Notes: generated from the sequence alone by a model not told the origin. A stretch of 64,000 bases of DNA from JACDAN01 sp963721345 (GCA_963721345.1 CAVRIT010000001.1:496001-560000), one strand, 5' to 3'; counted from the first letter of the stretch, positions 1-9,560 are shown. Made by a program: numbers and translations.

Positions 1-476
1 GCGTAGGCCTCGCGCACCTGGTCGAAGGTGGCGCTCCGGTAGGTCGGGTCGTCCACCTTCGGTGAGAGCGACAGCGAGACGTTCAGGGGGCCGATCGAGC
101 CGGCCACCCACGCCGGCCGCTCGTGCGCGTCAGCCGCCTCCCGCGCGAGCCGCGCGCCTTCCACGCTCATCTCGTAGGCGTGCCCCTCGAGCCCGTAGTC
201 GGTTTGCCCGATCGTCGTCGCCGTGAAGGTGTTCGTCGTGACCACGTCGGCGCCCGCGTCCAGGTAGGAGCGGTGGATGTCTCGCACCACGTCGGGTCGC
301 GTGAGATTCAGGAGATCCGGGTCGCCGGCGACGTCTTTCGGATGGCCGGCAAACCGCTCGCCGCGGTAGGCGTCCTCGCCGCGAACGGTCTTCTGGATCA
401 GCACGCCGTAGGAGCCGTCGAGCACGGCAATCCGCTCGTCCAGGAGATCTCTGAGTTGTTCGATCGTCGCCTTCAC
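1..476 (-). CDS. metH: Methionine synthase MetH, N-terminal part (cut by window edge)
   Basis: Cobalamin-dependent methionine synthase moves a methyl group from methyl-tetrahydrofolate to homocysteine. Only the first 158 codons are visible; the gene runs off the left edge. The translation starts (V/M)KATIEQLRDLLDERIAVLDG, the beginning of the homocysteine-binding TIM barrel, and continues with TTNTF and later GPLN-SLSPKVDDPTYR, as in MetH rather than the short betaine-type methyltransferases. The zinc-binding cysteines, folate, cobalamin and reactivation domains would lie outside the window. The start is GTG at 476 with AGGAG 8 bases upstream, inside a hairpin (separate entry). The family call is firm; whether all MetH domains follow cannot be seen. 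Confidence 0.9.
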   Translation of the reverse strand, partial: MKATIEQLRDLLDERIAVLDGSYGVLIQKTVRGEDAYRGERFAGHPKDVAGDPDLLNLTRPDVVRDIHRSYLDAGADVVTTNTFTATTIGQTDYGLEGHAYEMSVEGARLAREAADAHERPAWVAGSIGPLNVSLSLSPKVDDPTYRSATFDQVREAY

Positions 477-592
477 GGAGAACGCTCCTGCCCAAAGAGG
501 TCAGGAGCGGAGGCTCACTGGCTCTTTAGGCGTTTTTTAGGCTGGTCGCCAAGCTGCCTTCAAAGCTCTCCAGCTGGATCCCAGGGTACCAG
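477..592 (-). promoter_or_regulatory. Structured metH leader with a hairpin covering the ribosome-binding site
   Basis: The 122-base gap before metH is unusually structured. CGCTCCTG (minus strand 509-502) pairs perfectly with CAGGAGCG (490-483) around an 11-base loop, and the second arm contains the AGGAG Shine-Dalgarno of metH. Further upstream CTGGT (592-588) can close on ACCAG (546-542) around a small CTGG/CCAG hairpin, giving a multibranched fold. This is the layout of a translational switch, in which an upstream fold decides whether the ribosome site is free. I tried to match it to S-adenosylmethionine, S-adenosylhomocysteine and cobalamin riboswitch cores and could not. The pairings are visible; the regulatory role is inference. 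Confidence 0.45.
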
Positions 593-598
593 CGGCGC

Positions 599-1339
599 CT
601 ATCGCCAGACGTGGCAGACGATCGGCGTGACACCGGGGCCGATGGCGCAGACCCGGTACCTCTCAGCCTTCCCGCTCTTCAGGTGGTGCCGGAACCGCCC
701 GTCGCTCATCTGGGCGAGGAACGAGTTCTCGCGGCGCCACCCGGCGCCGAGGGCCGAGTTGTAGAGGTCGAGGTACACGTTCCGGCCGTACCCGTCGAGT
801 GGCACGCCCCAGGACGTCGAGCGAAACCCGTGCACCGCGCGGCCGCGGAAGGTGTACCGGCCGACGACGTACTCCCCGATCGTCCGCACGCCTTTGAACT
901 GCGCGACGCTCGTGAAGTGCGACGGCCAGAGCTCGATCGGCGCGGACGCCCCGCCGCTGTTCGCCTTCAGCCGCTCGAACCGCTGCAGCGTCCACCAGCT
1001 CCCGTCGTAGCCGGTGCACGCCGCCACCACGTACGGCAGCTCCGGACCGGTGTACCGCCCACACGAGCCGCCGCCGCGCATGCTCTGGCCCGAGTAGTCC
1101 TTGCGGAACTTCACCTGGGGGCGATCGGGCTTGCGGTCCCCGTTCCTGTCGACCGGGTGGAGCGCGTCGATCGCGCCCCAGAGGCTGACCCGCCCGGTCC
1201 CCACGCCGCCGCGCCAGGTGATGTCGGCCTGCCCGCCCGAGATTCGGAGCGTCTCGGACCGCGTGTTGCGATCGAGGATCCTCGACGAGGACCCGGCCGC
1301 AGCGGAGAACGGCGCCAGACCGAGGGCCAAGGCGAACAT
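599..1339 (-). CDS. Secreted protein of unknown function
   Basis: I do not recognise this family. The N-terminus carries a hydrophobic run ending in FSAAAGSSS, a good signal-peptide cleavage site, so it is probably exported. The mature part is about 220 residues, rich in Trp, Tyr and Arg, with four scattered cysteines (in GGGSCGRYTG, VAACTGYD, RVCAIG and the final CHVWR) that could form two disulfides. The ATG at 1339 gives a short signal peptide; the same frame runs upstream through KSRIVIG to a CTG at 1363, just past the atpC stop (1367-1369), which would give a more normal signal peptide. It lies between atpC and metH on the same strand and may be read through from the ATP synthase transcript. 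Confidence 0.6.
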   Translation of the reverse strand: MFALALGLAPFSAAAGSSSRILDRNTRSETLRISGGQADITWRGGVGTGRVSLWGAIDALHPVDRNGDRKPDRPQVKFRKDYSGQSMRGGGSCGRYTGPELPYVVAACTGYDGSWWTLQRFERLKANSGGASAPIELWPSHFTSVAQFKGVRTIGEYVVGRYTFRGRAVHGFRSTSWGVPLDGYGRNVYLDLYNSALGAGWRRENSFLAQMSDGRFRHHLKSGKAERYRVCAIGPGVTPIVCHVWR

Positions 1340-1366
1340 CCCGATGACGATGCGGCTCTTCAGGTG

Positions 1367-1840
1367 TCAGCCCGCGGGTGGCGCTACGGGCCGGACACGG
1401 CCGCTGCCCCCGCCTCCCGAGTAGACGTCGAGCTGGTTCTGCGCGTGGGCGATCCGCTGCTCCACCTGCCAGCGATCCGCGTCGGACTCCCCGCGCTCGA
1501 TGCGCTCGAGCTCGGCCTGGGCCTCCTCGAGCTGCTGCTGCGCACGCTGCGGATCGATCTCCTGAGCGTCGACCGCGTCGTCGACCAGCGCCAACGCCCG
1601 GTCCTGTTCGACCTTGAAGAAGCCGGGCCCCGTGGCGAACTCCCGGATCTCCTCCTGCTCGCGCCGGATGTAGATCCGCGTCCCCCCCGCCTTCAGCGTC
1701 GCGACGAGCGGCGCGTGACGCGCGAGGATGCCGATCTCTCCGGCCGCGCCGGGCACGACCAGCATCTCGACCTCTCCTTCGAACGCCGCCCCCTCGGGTG
1801 TGACCAGCGAGAGGTCGAAGGTGCGCCGATCCTCCACCAC
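1367..1840 (-). CDS. atpC: ATP synthase F1 subunit epsilon
   Basis: Epsilon couples the gamma stalk to the c-ring and can inhibit ATP hydrolysis. Residues 1-85 form the usual beta-barrel domain (FDLSLVTPEG, MLVVPGAAGEIGILARHAPLV), followed by a two-helix region with many Gln, Glu and Arg (RAQQQLEEAQAELERIERGE). At 157 residues it is somewhat longer than the usual 130-140, the excess being a Gly/Pro-rich tail (SGGGGSGRVRPVAPPAG). The start is one of two adjacent GTG codons. It lies 6 bases after atpD, but atpD-atpC are separated from the other ATP synthase genes by about 7 kb of opposite-strand DNA. Confidence 0.95.
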   Translation of the reverse strand: MVEDRRTFDLSLVTPEGAAFEGEVEMLVVPGAAGEIGILARHAPLVATLKAGGTRIYIRREQEEIREFATGPGFFKVEQDRALALVDDAVDAQEIDPQRAQQQLEEAQAELERIERGESDADRWQVEQRIAHAQNQLDVYSGGGGSGRVRPVAPPAG

Positions 1841-1846
1841 AAGCGC

Positions 1847-3361
1847 CTAGGCCGGGACGGGCTCTTCTTCGCGTGCCGGCTCGGAGTCCTCTGCCGGCGC
1901 CTCCGCCGCGGGCTCCGGCTCGGACTCGCCTGCGAGCTCGCGGCCCTTCGCGACGGCCTGCTCGATCGTGCCGACCATGTAGAACGCCTGCTCGGGCAAA
2001 TCGTCGTGCTTGCCTTCGAGGATCTCCTGGAAGCCCTTGATCGTGTCCTCGAGCTTCACGTACTCGCCGGGGGTCCCCGTGAACTGCTCCGCCACGAAGT
2101 TCGGCTGCGAGAGGAACCGCTGGATCTTGCGGGCGCGCTGGACGACCAGCTTGTCCTCGTCAGAGAGCTCGTCCATGCCGAGGATGGCGATGATGTCCTG
2201 GAGGTCGCGGTAGCGCTGGAGGACCTCCTGCACGCGCGTCGCCGTCGTGTAGTGCTCGTCGGAGACGATCCCGGGCTGGAGCGCGCGCGAGAAAGAGTCG
2301 AGCGGGTCGACGGCCGGGTAGATCCCCTGCTCGACGATCGCGCGCGAGAGCACCGTCGTCGCGTCCAGGTGGGCGAAGGTGTTCGCCGGCGCCGGGTCGG
2401 TCAGGTCGTCGGCCGGCACGTAGATCGCCTGGACCGAGGTGACCGAGCCCGTCCGTGTCGAGGTGATCCGCTCCTGGAGCTGGCCCATCTCGGTGGCGAG
2501 GGTCGGCTGGTAGCCCACTGCGCTCGGCATCCGGCCGAGCAGCGCGGAGACCTCGGACCCTGCCTGGACGAACCGGAAGATGTTGTCGATAAAGAGCAGC
2601 GTGTCCTGACCCTGGTCGCGGAAGTACTCCGCCATGGTCAGCCCCGAGAGGCCGACGCGGAGCCGCGCCCCGGGCGGCTCGTTCATCTGCCCGTAGACGA
2701 GCGCGACCTTGTCGATCACGCCGGACTCCTGCATCTCGAGCCAGAGGTCGTTGCCCTCGCGCGTGCGCTCTCCCACGCCGGCGAAGACGGAGACGCCGCC
2801 GTGCTCCTGCGCGACGTTGTGGATCAGCTCCTGGATCAGGACCGTCTTGCCGACACCGGCGCCGCCGAAGAGGCCGACCTTGCCACCCTTCACGTACGGG
2901 GCGATCAGGTCGATCACCTTGATCCCCGTCTCGAAGATCTCGACGGTCGGCGAGAGGTCCCGGAAGCTCGGCGGATCGCGGTGGATCGGCCAGCGCTCGG
3001 CGTCGTCGGCAAGCTCCTCGCCCTTGTCGATCGGTTCGCCGATCACGTTCCAGAGGCGGCCGAGCGTGGGCTGCCCGACGGGCACGGTGATGGGCTGGCC
3101 GGTGTCGACGACCTCCAATCCGCGTGCCAGGCCGTCGGTCGAGTCCATGGCGACGGCGCGCACCCGGTCGTCGCCGAGATGCTGCTGGACCTCGGCGATC
3201 AGCTCGCGGCCGTCGACCGAGATGCGCAGCGCGCTATAGATAGCCGGGAGGCCCTCCGGAAAGACCGCATCGAGGACAACTCCCTTGATCTCGACGATCT
3301 TCCCGCGGTTGCCGTTTGCCTGGGCGCTGGACACCGCGCCCGATACTAACCACCGGCGCAC
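1847..3361 (-). CDS. atpD: ATP synthase F1 subunit beta
   Basis: Catalytic subunit of the F1 hexamer. The P-loop GGAGVGKT and the sequence ALVYGQMNEPPGARLRV are diagnostic, as is the DELSEED-loop equivalent (GMDELSDEDK). The body matches full-length beta subunits; the C-terminus carries an extra tail of about 25 residues rich in Glu, Pro and Ala (ESEPEPAAEAPAEDSEP). Two GTG starts are possible: 3361, or 3334, which gives an N-terminus (SSAQANGNRGKIVEIKG) closer to the family. Neither has a strong Shine-Dalgarno. The gene is divergent from the anti-sigma-like gene at 3382, so its promoter must lie in or near that gene; normally it is read from the upstream atpB-G transcript. Confidence 0.96.
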   Translation of the reverse strand: MRRWLVSGAVSSAQANGNRGKIVEIKGVVLDAVFPEGLPAIYSALRISVDGRELIAEVQQHLGDDRVRAVAMDSTDGLARGLEVVDTGQPITVPVGQPTLGRLWNVIGEPIDKGEELADDAERWPIHRDPPSFRDLSPTVEIFETGIKVIDLIAPYVKGGKVGLFGGAGVGKTVLIQELIHNVAQEHGGVSVFAGVGERTREGNDLWLEMQESGVIDKVALVYGQMNEPPGARLRVGLSGLTMAEYFRDQGQDTLLFIDNIFRFVQAGSEVSALLGRMPSAVGYQPTLATEMGQLQERITSTRTGSVTSVQAIYVPADDLTDPAPANTFAHLDATTVLSRAIVEQGIYPAVDPLDSFSRALQPGIVSDEHYTTATRVQEVLQRYRDLQDIIAILGMDELSDEDKLVVQRARKIQRFLSQPNFVAEQFTGTPGEYVKLEDTIKGFQEILEGKHDDLPEQAFYMVGTIEQAVAKGRELAGESEPEPAAEAPAEDSEPAREEEPVPA

Positions 3362-3381
3362 TCGCGACGTCTAAGGGTTGG

Positions 3382-3924
3382 ATGCGAATGCGTTCGATCT
3401 TGCCCGCCGACTGTGCGCGGGCCCGTCAGCAGCTCTCGCTGCATCTGGATTCCGAGCTCTCGGAGTTCGAACTCGTGCTGCTCGATGCGCATCTCGGCCG
3501 CTGTGAAGACTGCCGGGCGTTCGAGCACGGACTCACGGGATTGACCGCGGTTTTGCGGACGGTCCCCGTGGAAGAGCCGTCGATCTCGTTCCTGCCTCCG
3601 CGCCGTCGCGCGCGGCGGGACGCGGTCCTCGCGGCCTCTCTGCGGGCCGGCTCCGCGGCCGCTGCGATCGCCGTGGTCGCCATCAGCGGCCTCATCGCCC
3701 TCAACGGATCGCCCAGCGGCGTCGCCGCGGTCGATATCGAGCGGGCGCGGTCGGTGCTGAGCCTGCACGAGCGACAGCTCCAGCAGATGGAGACCTCGGG
3801 CCAGTCGCAGAGGACGCAAGTCCCGCGCGGGTTGGCAGCGGCTGAGCGAGCGCTCGGCATCTCCGGACAGGTTTCGGCAACCGTCAGGGAAGGAGGTAGG
3901 GCAGCAGCGAGCACACGCCGGTGA
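3382..3924 (+). CDS. Zinc-finger anti-sigma-factor-like membrane protein
   Basis: The N-terminal 50 residues carry the zinc-finger anti-sigma signature: an upstream His in LSLHLD, then H-x3-C-x2-C as HLGRCEDC. Anti-sigma factors with this fold hold ECF sigma factors at the membrane. A basic patch (RRRARRD) precedes one hydrophobic segment (AAAAIAVVAISGLIAL, about residue 100), and a 70-residue extracytoplasmic tail rich in Gln and Arg follows. I chose ATG 3382, with AAGGG just upstream; ATG 3388 is equally possible. No sigma factor gene is adjacent, which is unusual because these are normally encoded next to their partner. It could also be one of the many anti-sigma-like proteins of unknown target. 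Confidence 0.65.
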   Translation: MRMRSILPADCARARQQLSLHLDSELSEFELVLLDAHLGRCEDCRAFEHGLTGLTAVLRTVPVEEPSISFLPPRRRARRDAVLAASLRAGSAAAAIAVVAISGLIALNGSPSGVAAVDIERARSVLSLHERQLQQMETSGQSQRTQVPRGLAAAERALGISGQVSATVREGGRAAASTRR

Positions 3925-4072
3925 GCGCTTGCCTAGGGCCTCCAAGGGCCCTGCGACAGACGCAAAGCCGACATCGGCTACCATCCAGCCCCCCTCTCAG
4001 CCCGAGGTCTCAGCCTCGAAAGCTTTTGTTGGGGGAAAACGAAAACCGCATTACAAGGAGGGAAACACAAGG

Positions 4073-5686
4073 ATGCTGAAACGCGTTATTTGGGCCGGGC
4101 TGGCCAGCCTCATTGCCATCAGCGTCGTGGGCACGTCCGCCGCGACCACGGGCAAGAGCGACGCCAGCAAGGCCAAGGGAGTCCTCCGGGTTGCGATTGG
4201 CGCAGAGCCGCCGTCGCTCGATCCGGGACTCGCCACCGACACGACGTCGGCGGACATCATCTTGAACCTCATGGACCCGCTGATCAAGCTCGGGCCGTCT
4301 CCTGGTCTCAAGGCACTGCCTGGGGCCGCTTCGAGCTGGAAGGTCAGCGGCAAGACCGTGACGGTCAATCTCCGCAAGAACGTCAAGTGGTCGAACGGCC
4401 AGGCTACGACGGCCGGCGACTACGTTTGGTCTTGGCTCCGCACGATCTCGCCTGAGCTGGGCGCGGACTACGCGTACCAGTTCTTCGGGATCGCAGGCGC
4501 CGAGGCGTACAACGGTTGTAAGTCGAGCTGCAGCGACGAGCGGGCAAAGGTGGGCATCAAGGCGGTTGGTCGTTGGACCCTCCGCATCACGCTGACCGCG
4601 CCGCAGCCGTGGTTCGTGCAGCAGATGTCGCACACCTCGTTCGTCCCCGTGCACAAGGCAACTGTGCAGCGGCACGGGAAGAACTGGACGGAGCCGGGCA
4701 ACATCGTCACCAACGGCCCGTTCAAGCTCTCTGCCTGGCGGCACGACGCGTCGGTCACGCTCGTGAAGAACACGAAGTGGCGCAACGCGAAGTCCGTCAA
4801 GCTGTCGAGGATCGAAATGCCGATCATCGTCGACGGCGCAACCGCGACGAACGCGTTCAGCGCGGGTAACGTCGACATCTCGACGACGGGCATTCCGCCC
4901 GCCGACATCCCGAAGTGGAAGAAGACCAAGTTCTTCAAGGTCTGGACCGCGATCGGGACGTACTACTACGGCGTCAACGTGAAGAACATCTCCGACGTGA
5001 ACCAGCGTCGCGCGATGGCTCAGGCGATGGACCGCTACCAGATCACCCGGTACATCACGCAGTCGGGCCAGGTCCCGTCGCGTGGCTTCACGCCGCGGTC
5101 GATCTCGGGCGGACCGACGATCCTGAAGAACGCAACGCTGCCCGCCAAGGCCAACAAGGCCAAGGCGCGCGAGTTCATGAACAAGGCCCGGAACCCGAAG
5201 CGGGCAGTCAAGCTGTACATGAACAACTCTCCGGGTCACGTCAAGATCGGCACCGCGGTTCAGGCAATGTGGAAGGAGCTCGGCCTCGACGTCACGCTTC
5301 GCGTGATGGAGTGGGCGCAGTACCTGCAGTTCCTCGGCCCGCCGCCGAACAGCGACGTGGACGTCTACCGGTTGGGTTGGATCTACGACTATCCGGACGC
5401 TCACAACGGCTTCGTGCTGTGGCTGAGCGAATCCGGGAACAACAACACCAACTGGAAGAGCGCGAAGTACGACGGTCTGCTGAAGAAGGCGGAGCGGACG
5501 CAGAACACCGCGAAGCGCACCGCGATCTACCAGCAGATGGAGAACATGCTGACTGGTCCGCAGGGCCAGCTTCCGATCATCCCCATCTACTGGTACACCT
5601 TCTCGGCTCTGGTCAAGAACAACGTCAAGGGCTTCATCATTCAGCCCACGCACCAGACCGACTACACCAAGGTGACTGTCAGCTAG
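4073..5686 (+). CDS. ABC transporter substrate-binding protein, family 5 (peptide/nickel type)
   Basis: Extracytoplasmic solute receptor for the permeases and ATPases that follow. The 537-residue product starts with a signal peptide (MLKRVIWAGLASLIAISVVG, cleaved near TSAAT). The mature start, KGVLRVAIGAEPPSLDPGLA, is the classical beginning of family 5 proteins that bind di- or oligopeptides, nickel or other small ligands. The ATG at 4073 is preceded by a strong AAGGAGGG (4055-4062). The ligand cannot be read from sequence; length and the dppBCDF order favour peptides. A perfect terminator follows the gene, so it is probably made in excess over the membrane parts, as is common for binding proteins. 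Confidence 0.92.
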   Translation: MLKRVIWAGLASLIAISVVGTSAATTGKSDASKAKGVLRVAIGAEPPSLDPGLATDTTSADIILNLMDPLIKLGPSPGLKALPGAASSWKVSGKTVTVNLRKNVKWSNGQATTAGDYVWSWLRTISPELGADYAYQFFGIAGAEAYNGCKSSCSDERAKVGIKAVGRWTLRITLTAPQPWFVQQMSHTSFVPVHKATVQRHGKNWTEPGNIVTNGPFKLSAWRHDASVTLVKNTKWRNAKSVKLSRIEMPIIVDGATATNAFSAGNVDISTTGIPPADIPKWKKTKFFKVWTAIGTYYYGVNVKNISDVNQRRAMAQAMDRYQITRYITQSGQVPSRGFTPRSISGGPTILKNATLPAKANKAKAREFMNKARNPKRAVKLYMNNSPGHVKIGTAVQAMWKELGLDVTLRVMEWAQYLQFLGPPPNSDVDVYRLGWIYDYPDAHNGFVLWLSESGNNNTNWKSAKYDGLLKKAERTQNTAKRTAIYQQMENMLTGPQGQLPIIPIYWYTFSALVKNNVKGFIIQPTHQTDYTKVTVS

Positions 5687-5700
5687 GACCAGTGACACAA

Positions 5701-5729
5701 GGGCAGGGCGCTTCGGCGCCCTGCCCTTT
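5701..5729 (+). terminator. Rho-independent terminator after the binding-protein gene
   Basis: An 11-bp perfect stem (GGGCAGGGCGC / GCGCCCTGCCC) closed by a TTCG tetraloop and followed by TTTATT. It lies 14 bases after the binding-protein stop and 47 bases before the first permease gene, so it probably works as a partial terminator or mRNA-stabilising stem that makes the receptor more abundant than the permease and ATPase subunits. Confidence 0.85.
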
Positions 5730-5775
5730 ATTGTTCGCCCAGGCAACTTCGCCCGAAGGACTTTTGAGCCACTAG

Positions 5776-6711
5776 ATGCTGAAGTTCATCATCAGAAGGG
5801 TCATCTGGACGATCCCAGTGCTGCTCGTGGTGATCCTGATGACGTTCATGATGATGAAGGCGATCAAGGGCAACCCGTTCCAGAAGACCGAACGCCCGGT
5901 TCCCGAGTCGACTCAGAGGAACCTCGAGCGGATCTTCCACCTCGACCAGCCGTGGTACATCCAGTACGTGTACTACGTGCGGGACATCGCCACGTTCAAC
6001 CTCGGGCCGTCGCTGCAGCAGCGCAACCGCGACGTGAACGACATCGTCAGGGAGCACTTCCCGGTGTCGCTCAAGCTCGGCGCGATGGCGATGCTCTTCG
6101 CGGCGCTCTTCGGCATCCCACTCGGGATCATCGCGGCGCTCCGGCAGAACACCTGGGTCGACTACACCGCGATGGCGATCGTCAACGCCGGCTACGCCCT
6201 GCCCAACTTCCTGATCGCAACCCTGCTCATCTACTTCTTCGCGGTGAAATGGCGAGAACACACGCCCTTCCCCACGAACGGCTGGGAAGGGTGGGAATCA
6301 TGGGTGCTGCCCGTGATCGCGCTCGGCCACGCGCCGATGACGGTCCTCGCGCGGATCGTGCGCGGCTCGATGCTCGAGACGCTGCAGCAGGACTACATCC
6401 GCACCGCGAAAGCGAAGGGCCTGCGTTGGCGCCGCGTGGTCGGACTCCATGTCCTCCGGAACTCGCTGATCCCGGCGGTCACCGCCGCCGGCCCGCTCCT
6501 CGGCTACCTGATCGCGGGCTCCTTCATCGTCGAGACGATCTTCGGGATCCCCGGGATCGGCCGCTACTACATCATCGCGGTGTCGTCGCGTGACTATTCG
6601 GTCGTGATGGGTATTACAGTCCTGCTGTCCGGAATCATCATCCTGGCTAATCTCGTCGTCGACATCCTCTACGGGTTCCTCGATCCGCGGACAAGGGACG
6701 TGCGCACCTAG
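5776..6711 (+). CDS. dppB: ABC transporter permease, DppB/OppB type
   Basis: Inner-membrane permease, 311 residues, the usual length for this subunit. The start MLKFIIRRVIWTIPVLLVVI is the conserved first membrane helix. The BPD-transport domain (about residues 95-300) contains five more helices and the coupling motif around MLETLQQDYIRTAKAKGL, which docks on the ATPases. GAAGGA lies upstream of ATG 5776. Its stop overlaps the GTG start of the next permease by one base, so the two are co-translated. The symbol denotes the subunit role; transported substrate is unknown. Confidence 0.92.
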   Translation: MLKFIIRRVIWTIPVLLVVILMTFMMMKAIKGNPFQKTERPVPESTQRNLERIFHLDQPWYIQYVYYVRDIATFNLGPSLQQRNRDVNDIVREHFPVSLKLGAMAMLFAALFGIPLGIIAALRQNTWVDYTAMAIVNAGYALPNFLIATLLIYFFAVKWREHTPFPTNGWEGWESWVLPVIALGHAPMTVLARIVRGSMLETLQQDYIRTAKAKGLRWRRVVGLHVLRNSLIPAVTAAGPLLGYLIAGSFIVETIFGIPGIGRYYIIAVSSRDYSVVMGITVLLSGIIILANLVVDILYGFLDPRTRDVRT

Positions 6712-7649
6712 TGATCACCGAGCGCCGAGACGACTTCGAAGCCACTCTCGCCCGCTCCGCCGAAGGCCGCGGACAGGAGGCAGGCGCTGCGATCCAGCGC
6801 GCGTCGCTCCTGCGCGACGCCTTCTATCGCTTCATCCGCAACCGCGCCGCAGTCGCCGCGTCGTTCGGGTTCCTGATCATGTGCCTGTTTGTGCTGATCG
6901 TCCCGTTTGTGAGCGATCAGGACCCGTACGCGATCGACTTCTCGAAGCAGTTCGCGCCGTTCAGCCTGGAGCATCCCTTCGGCACCGACGAGTTCGGGCG
7001 CGACCTCTTTGTCCGCACGGCGCTCGGCGGCCGTGTTTCGATCGGGATCGGCTTCGCCGCGACCTTCGCGATCATGGGCGTCGGCATCCTCTACGGCGCG
7101 ACCTCGGGGTTCGTCGGCGGCCGCACCGACAACGCGATGATGCGCTTCCTCGACGCGCTCTACGGCCTGCCCTACCTGCCGTTTGCGATCCTCACGCTGG
7201 CGATCTTCGGACGGGTCAACTTCTGGACGATGGTCGTCGCGCTGACCGTCGCCTCCTGGTTCACGACAGCACGGGTGATGCGGGGGCAGATCATCTCGCT
7301 GAAGGAGAACGACTACGTCCGGGCCGCCAATGCGCTCGGTGCGCGCTGGCATCGCGTGCTCTTTCGGCACCTCTTGCCGAACACGCTCGGCGTGATCGTG
7401 ATCTTCGTCTTCCTCGAGCTGCCGGGCGTCGTCTTGGGCGAGGCGTTCCTCTCTTTCATCGGCCTGGGGATCGACCCGCCGGATGCGTCCTGGGGCTCGC
7501 TCGCCCAGGACGGCTACACCTACTACCAGGCCGAGCCGCACATGATCGTGATCCCGAGCGTGATGATCGGCTGGCTGATCATCAGCGCGTTCTTCATCGC
7601 CGACGGACTGCGCGACGCGCTCGATCCCCGAACCCGACAGACTTTCTAG
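6711..7649 (+). CDS. dppC: ABC transporter permease, DppC/OppC type
   Basis: Second permease subunit, 312 residues. A hydrophilic N-terminal stretch of about 40 residues precedes the first helix (AAVAASFGFLIMCLFVLIVP), followed by the family signature HPFGTDEFGRDLFVR and the coupling loop ENDYVRAANALGARWHRV. Near the end, FLSFIGLGIDPPDASWGSL is typical of DppC. The start is GTG 6711, overlapping the dppB stop. It forms the channel together with DppB. Confidence 0.93.
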   Translation: MITERRDDFEATLARSAEGRGQEAGAAIQRASLLRDAFYRFIRNRAAVAASFGFLIMCLFVLIVPFVSDQDPYAIDFSKQFAPFSLEHPFGTDEFGRDLFVRTALGGRVSIGIGFAATFAIMGVGILYGATSGFVGGRTDNAMMRFLDALYGLPYLPFAILTLAIFGRVNFWTMVVALTVASWFTTARVMRGQIISLKENDYVRAANALGARWHRVLFRHLLPNTLGVIVIFVFLELPGVVLGEAFLSFIGLGIDPPDASWGSLAQDGYTYYQAEPHMIVIPSVMIGWLIISAFFIADGLRDALDPRTRQTF

Positions 7650-7656
7650 ACCGGCC

Positions 7657-8657
<1,001 letters not shown>

Positions 8658-8661
<4 letters not shown>

Positions 8662-9560
8662 GCGAGCAGCGCACGGACGGCGCCGCGCCGGTGGCGAGCG
8701 AGAACGGCGCGCTCCTGACGGTCAGGGGCCTGAAGAAGTGGTTCCCGGTCAAGCGGGGCATCCTCATCGACCGGACCGTCGACCACGTCAAGGCCGTCGA
8801 CGACGTCTCGTTCGAGGTGCACCCCGGAGAGACGGTCGGGCTCGTCGGTGAGTCCGGGTCCGGCAAGAGCACGACCGGCTACTGCGTCCTGCAGCTGCTC
8901 AAGCCCACCGACGGCTCGGTGAAGTTCGAGGGCAAGGAGCTGACGACGATGAGCAAGAGCGACCTGCGCGGGATCCGGCGTGAGATGCAGATCGTCTTCC
9001 AGGATCCCTACGCCTCGCTGAACCCGCGGATGACGGTCGGCGACATCGTCGCGGAGCCGCTGGTCGTCCACAGCATCGGCAATCGGAAATCTCGGCGGCG
9101 AAGCGCCGAGCAGCTGCTCGAGGTCGTCGGCTTCAATCCCGACTTCATCAACCGCTACCCGCACGAGTTCTCGGGCGGGCAGCGACAGCGCATCGGCATC
9201 GCACGTGCACTCGCACTCAACCCCCGGCTGATCATCTGCGACGAGCCCGTCTCGGCGCTCGACGTCTCGATCCAGGCGCAGATCCTCAACCTGCTCAAGG
9301 ATCTCCAAAGGGAGTTCGGTCTCGCATACCTCTTCATTGCCCACGACCTCGCGGTCGTCCGGACGATGGCCGATCGGATCGCGGTGATGAACCGCGGCAA
9401 GATCGTGGAGTACGGCCCTGCCGAAGAGGTGTACGTGAACCCGAAGGATCCGTACTCGCAGGCGCTGCTCGCGGCCGTTCCCGTCCCCGACCCGCGCAGG
9501 ATGCGCGAGCGCCGGGCGGAGCGACGCAAGCACAAGGATGTCCTCGCAGAGCCCGTCTGA
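8658..9560 (+). CDS. dppF: ABC transporter ATP-binding protein, DppF/OppF type
   Basis: Second ATPase of the importer. Walker A is GESGSGKSTTG, the signature SGGQRQRIGIARAL, Walker B LIICDEPVSALD and the H-loop FIAHDLAVVR. The product is 300 residues, slightly short at the C-terminus: after DPYSQALLAAVPVPDP it ends in a basic tail and lacks most of the usual terminal extension. Its last 23 bases overlap the start of the kelch gene. Confidence 0.93.

Noticed and set aside
477..592. SAM-I, SAM-IV, SAH or cobalamin riboswitch in the metH leader
   Set aside because: None of the conserved cores that I know (for example the cobalamin GCCACTG box or the SAH GAGGAGCGCTGC core) is present; kept only as an unassigned structured leader.
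611..3349. A 912-residue open frame on the plus strand
   Set aside because: It is antisense to atpC and atpD and its residues are only Arg, Leu, Asp and Val rich strings, typical of a reversed high-GC gene; no motif.
3316..3381. N-terminal extension of the anti-sigma-like protein from 3316
   Set aside because: It would run through the start of divergent atpD and carries no family sequence; ATG 3382 has a ribosome site.
3929..4072. Longer binding protein from 3929
   Set aside because: The ATG at 4073 has a strong AAGGAGGG and directly begins a signal peptide; the upstream part is low-complexity.
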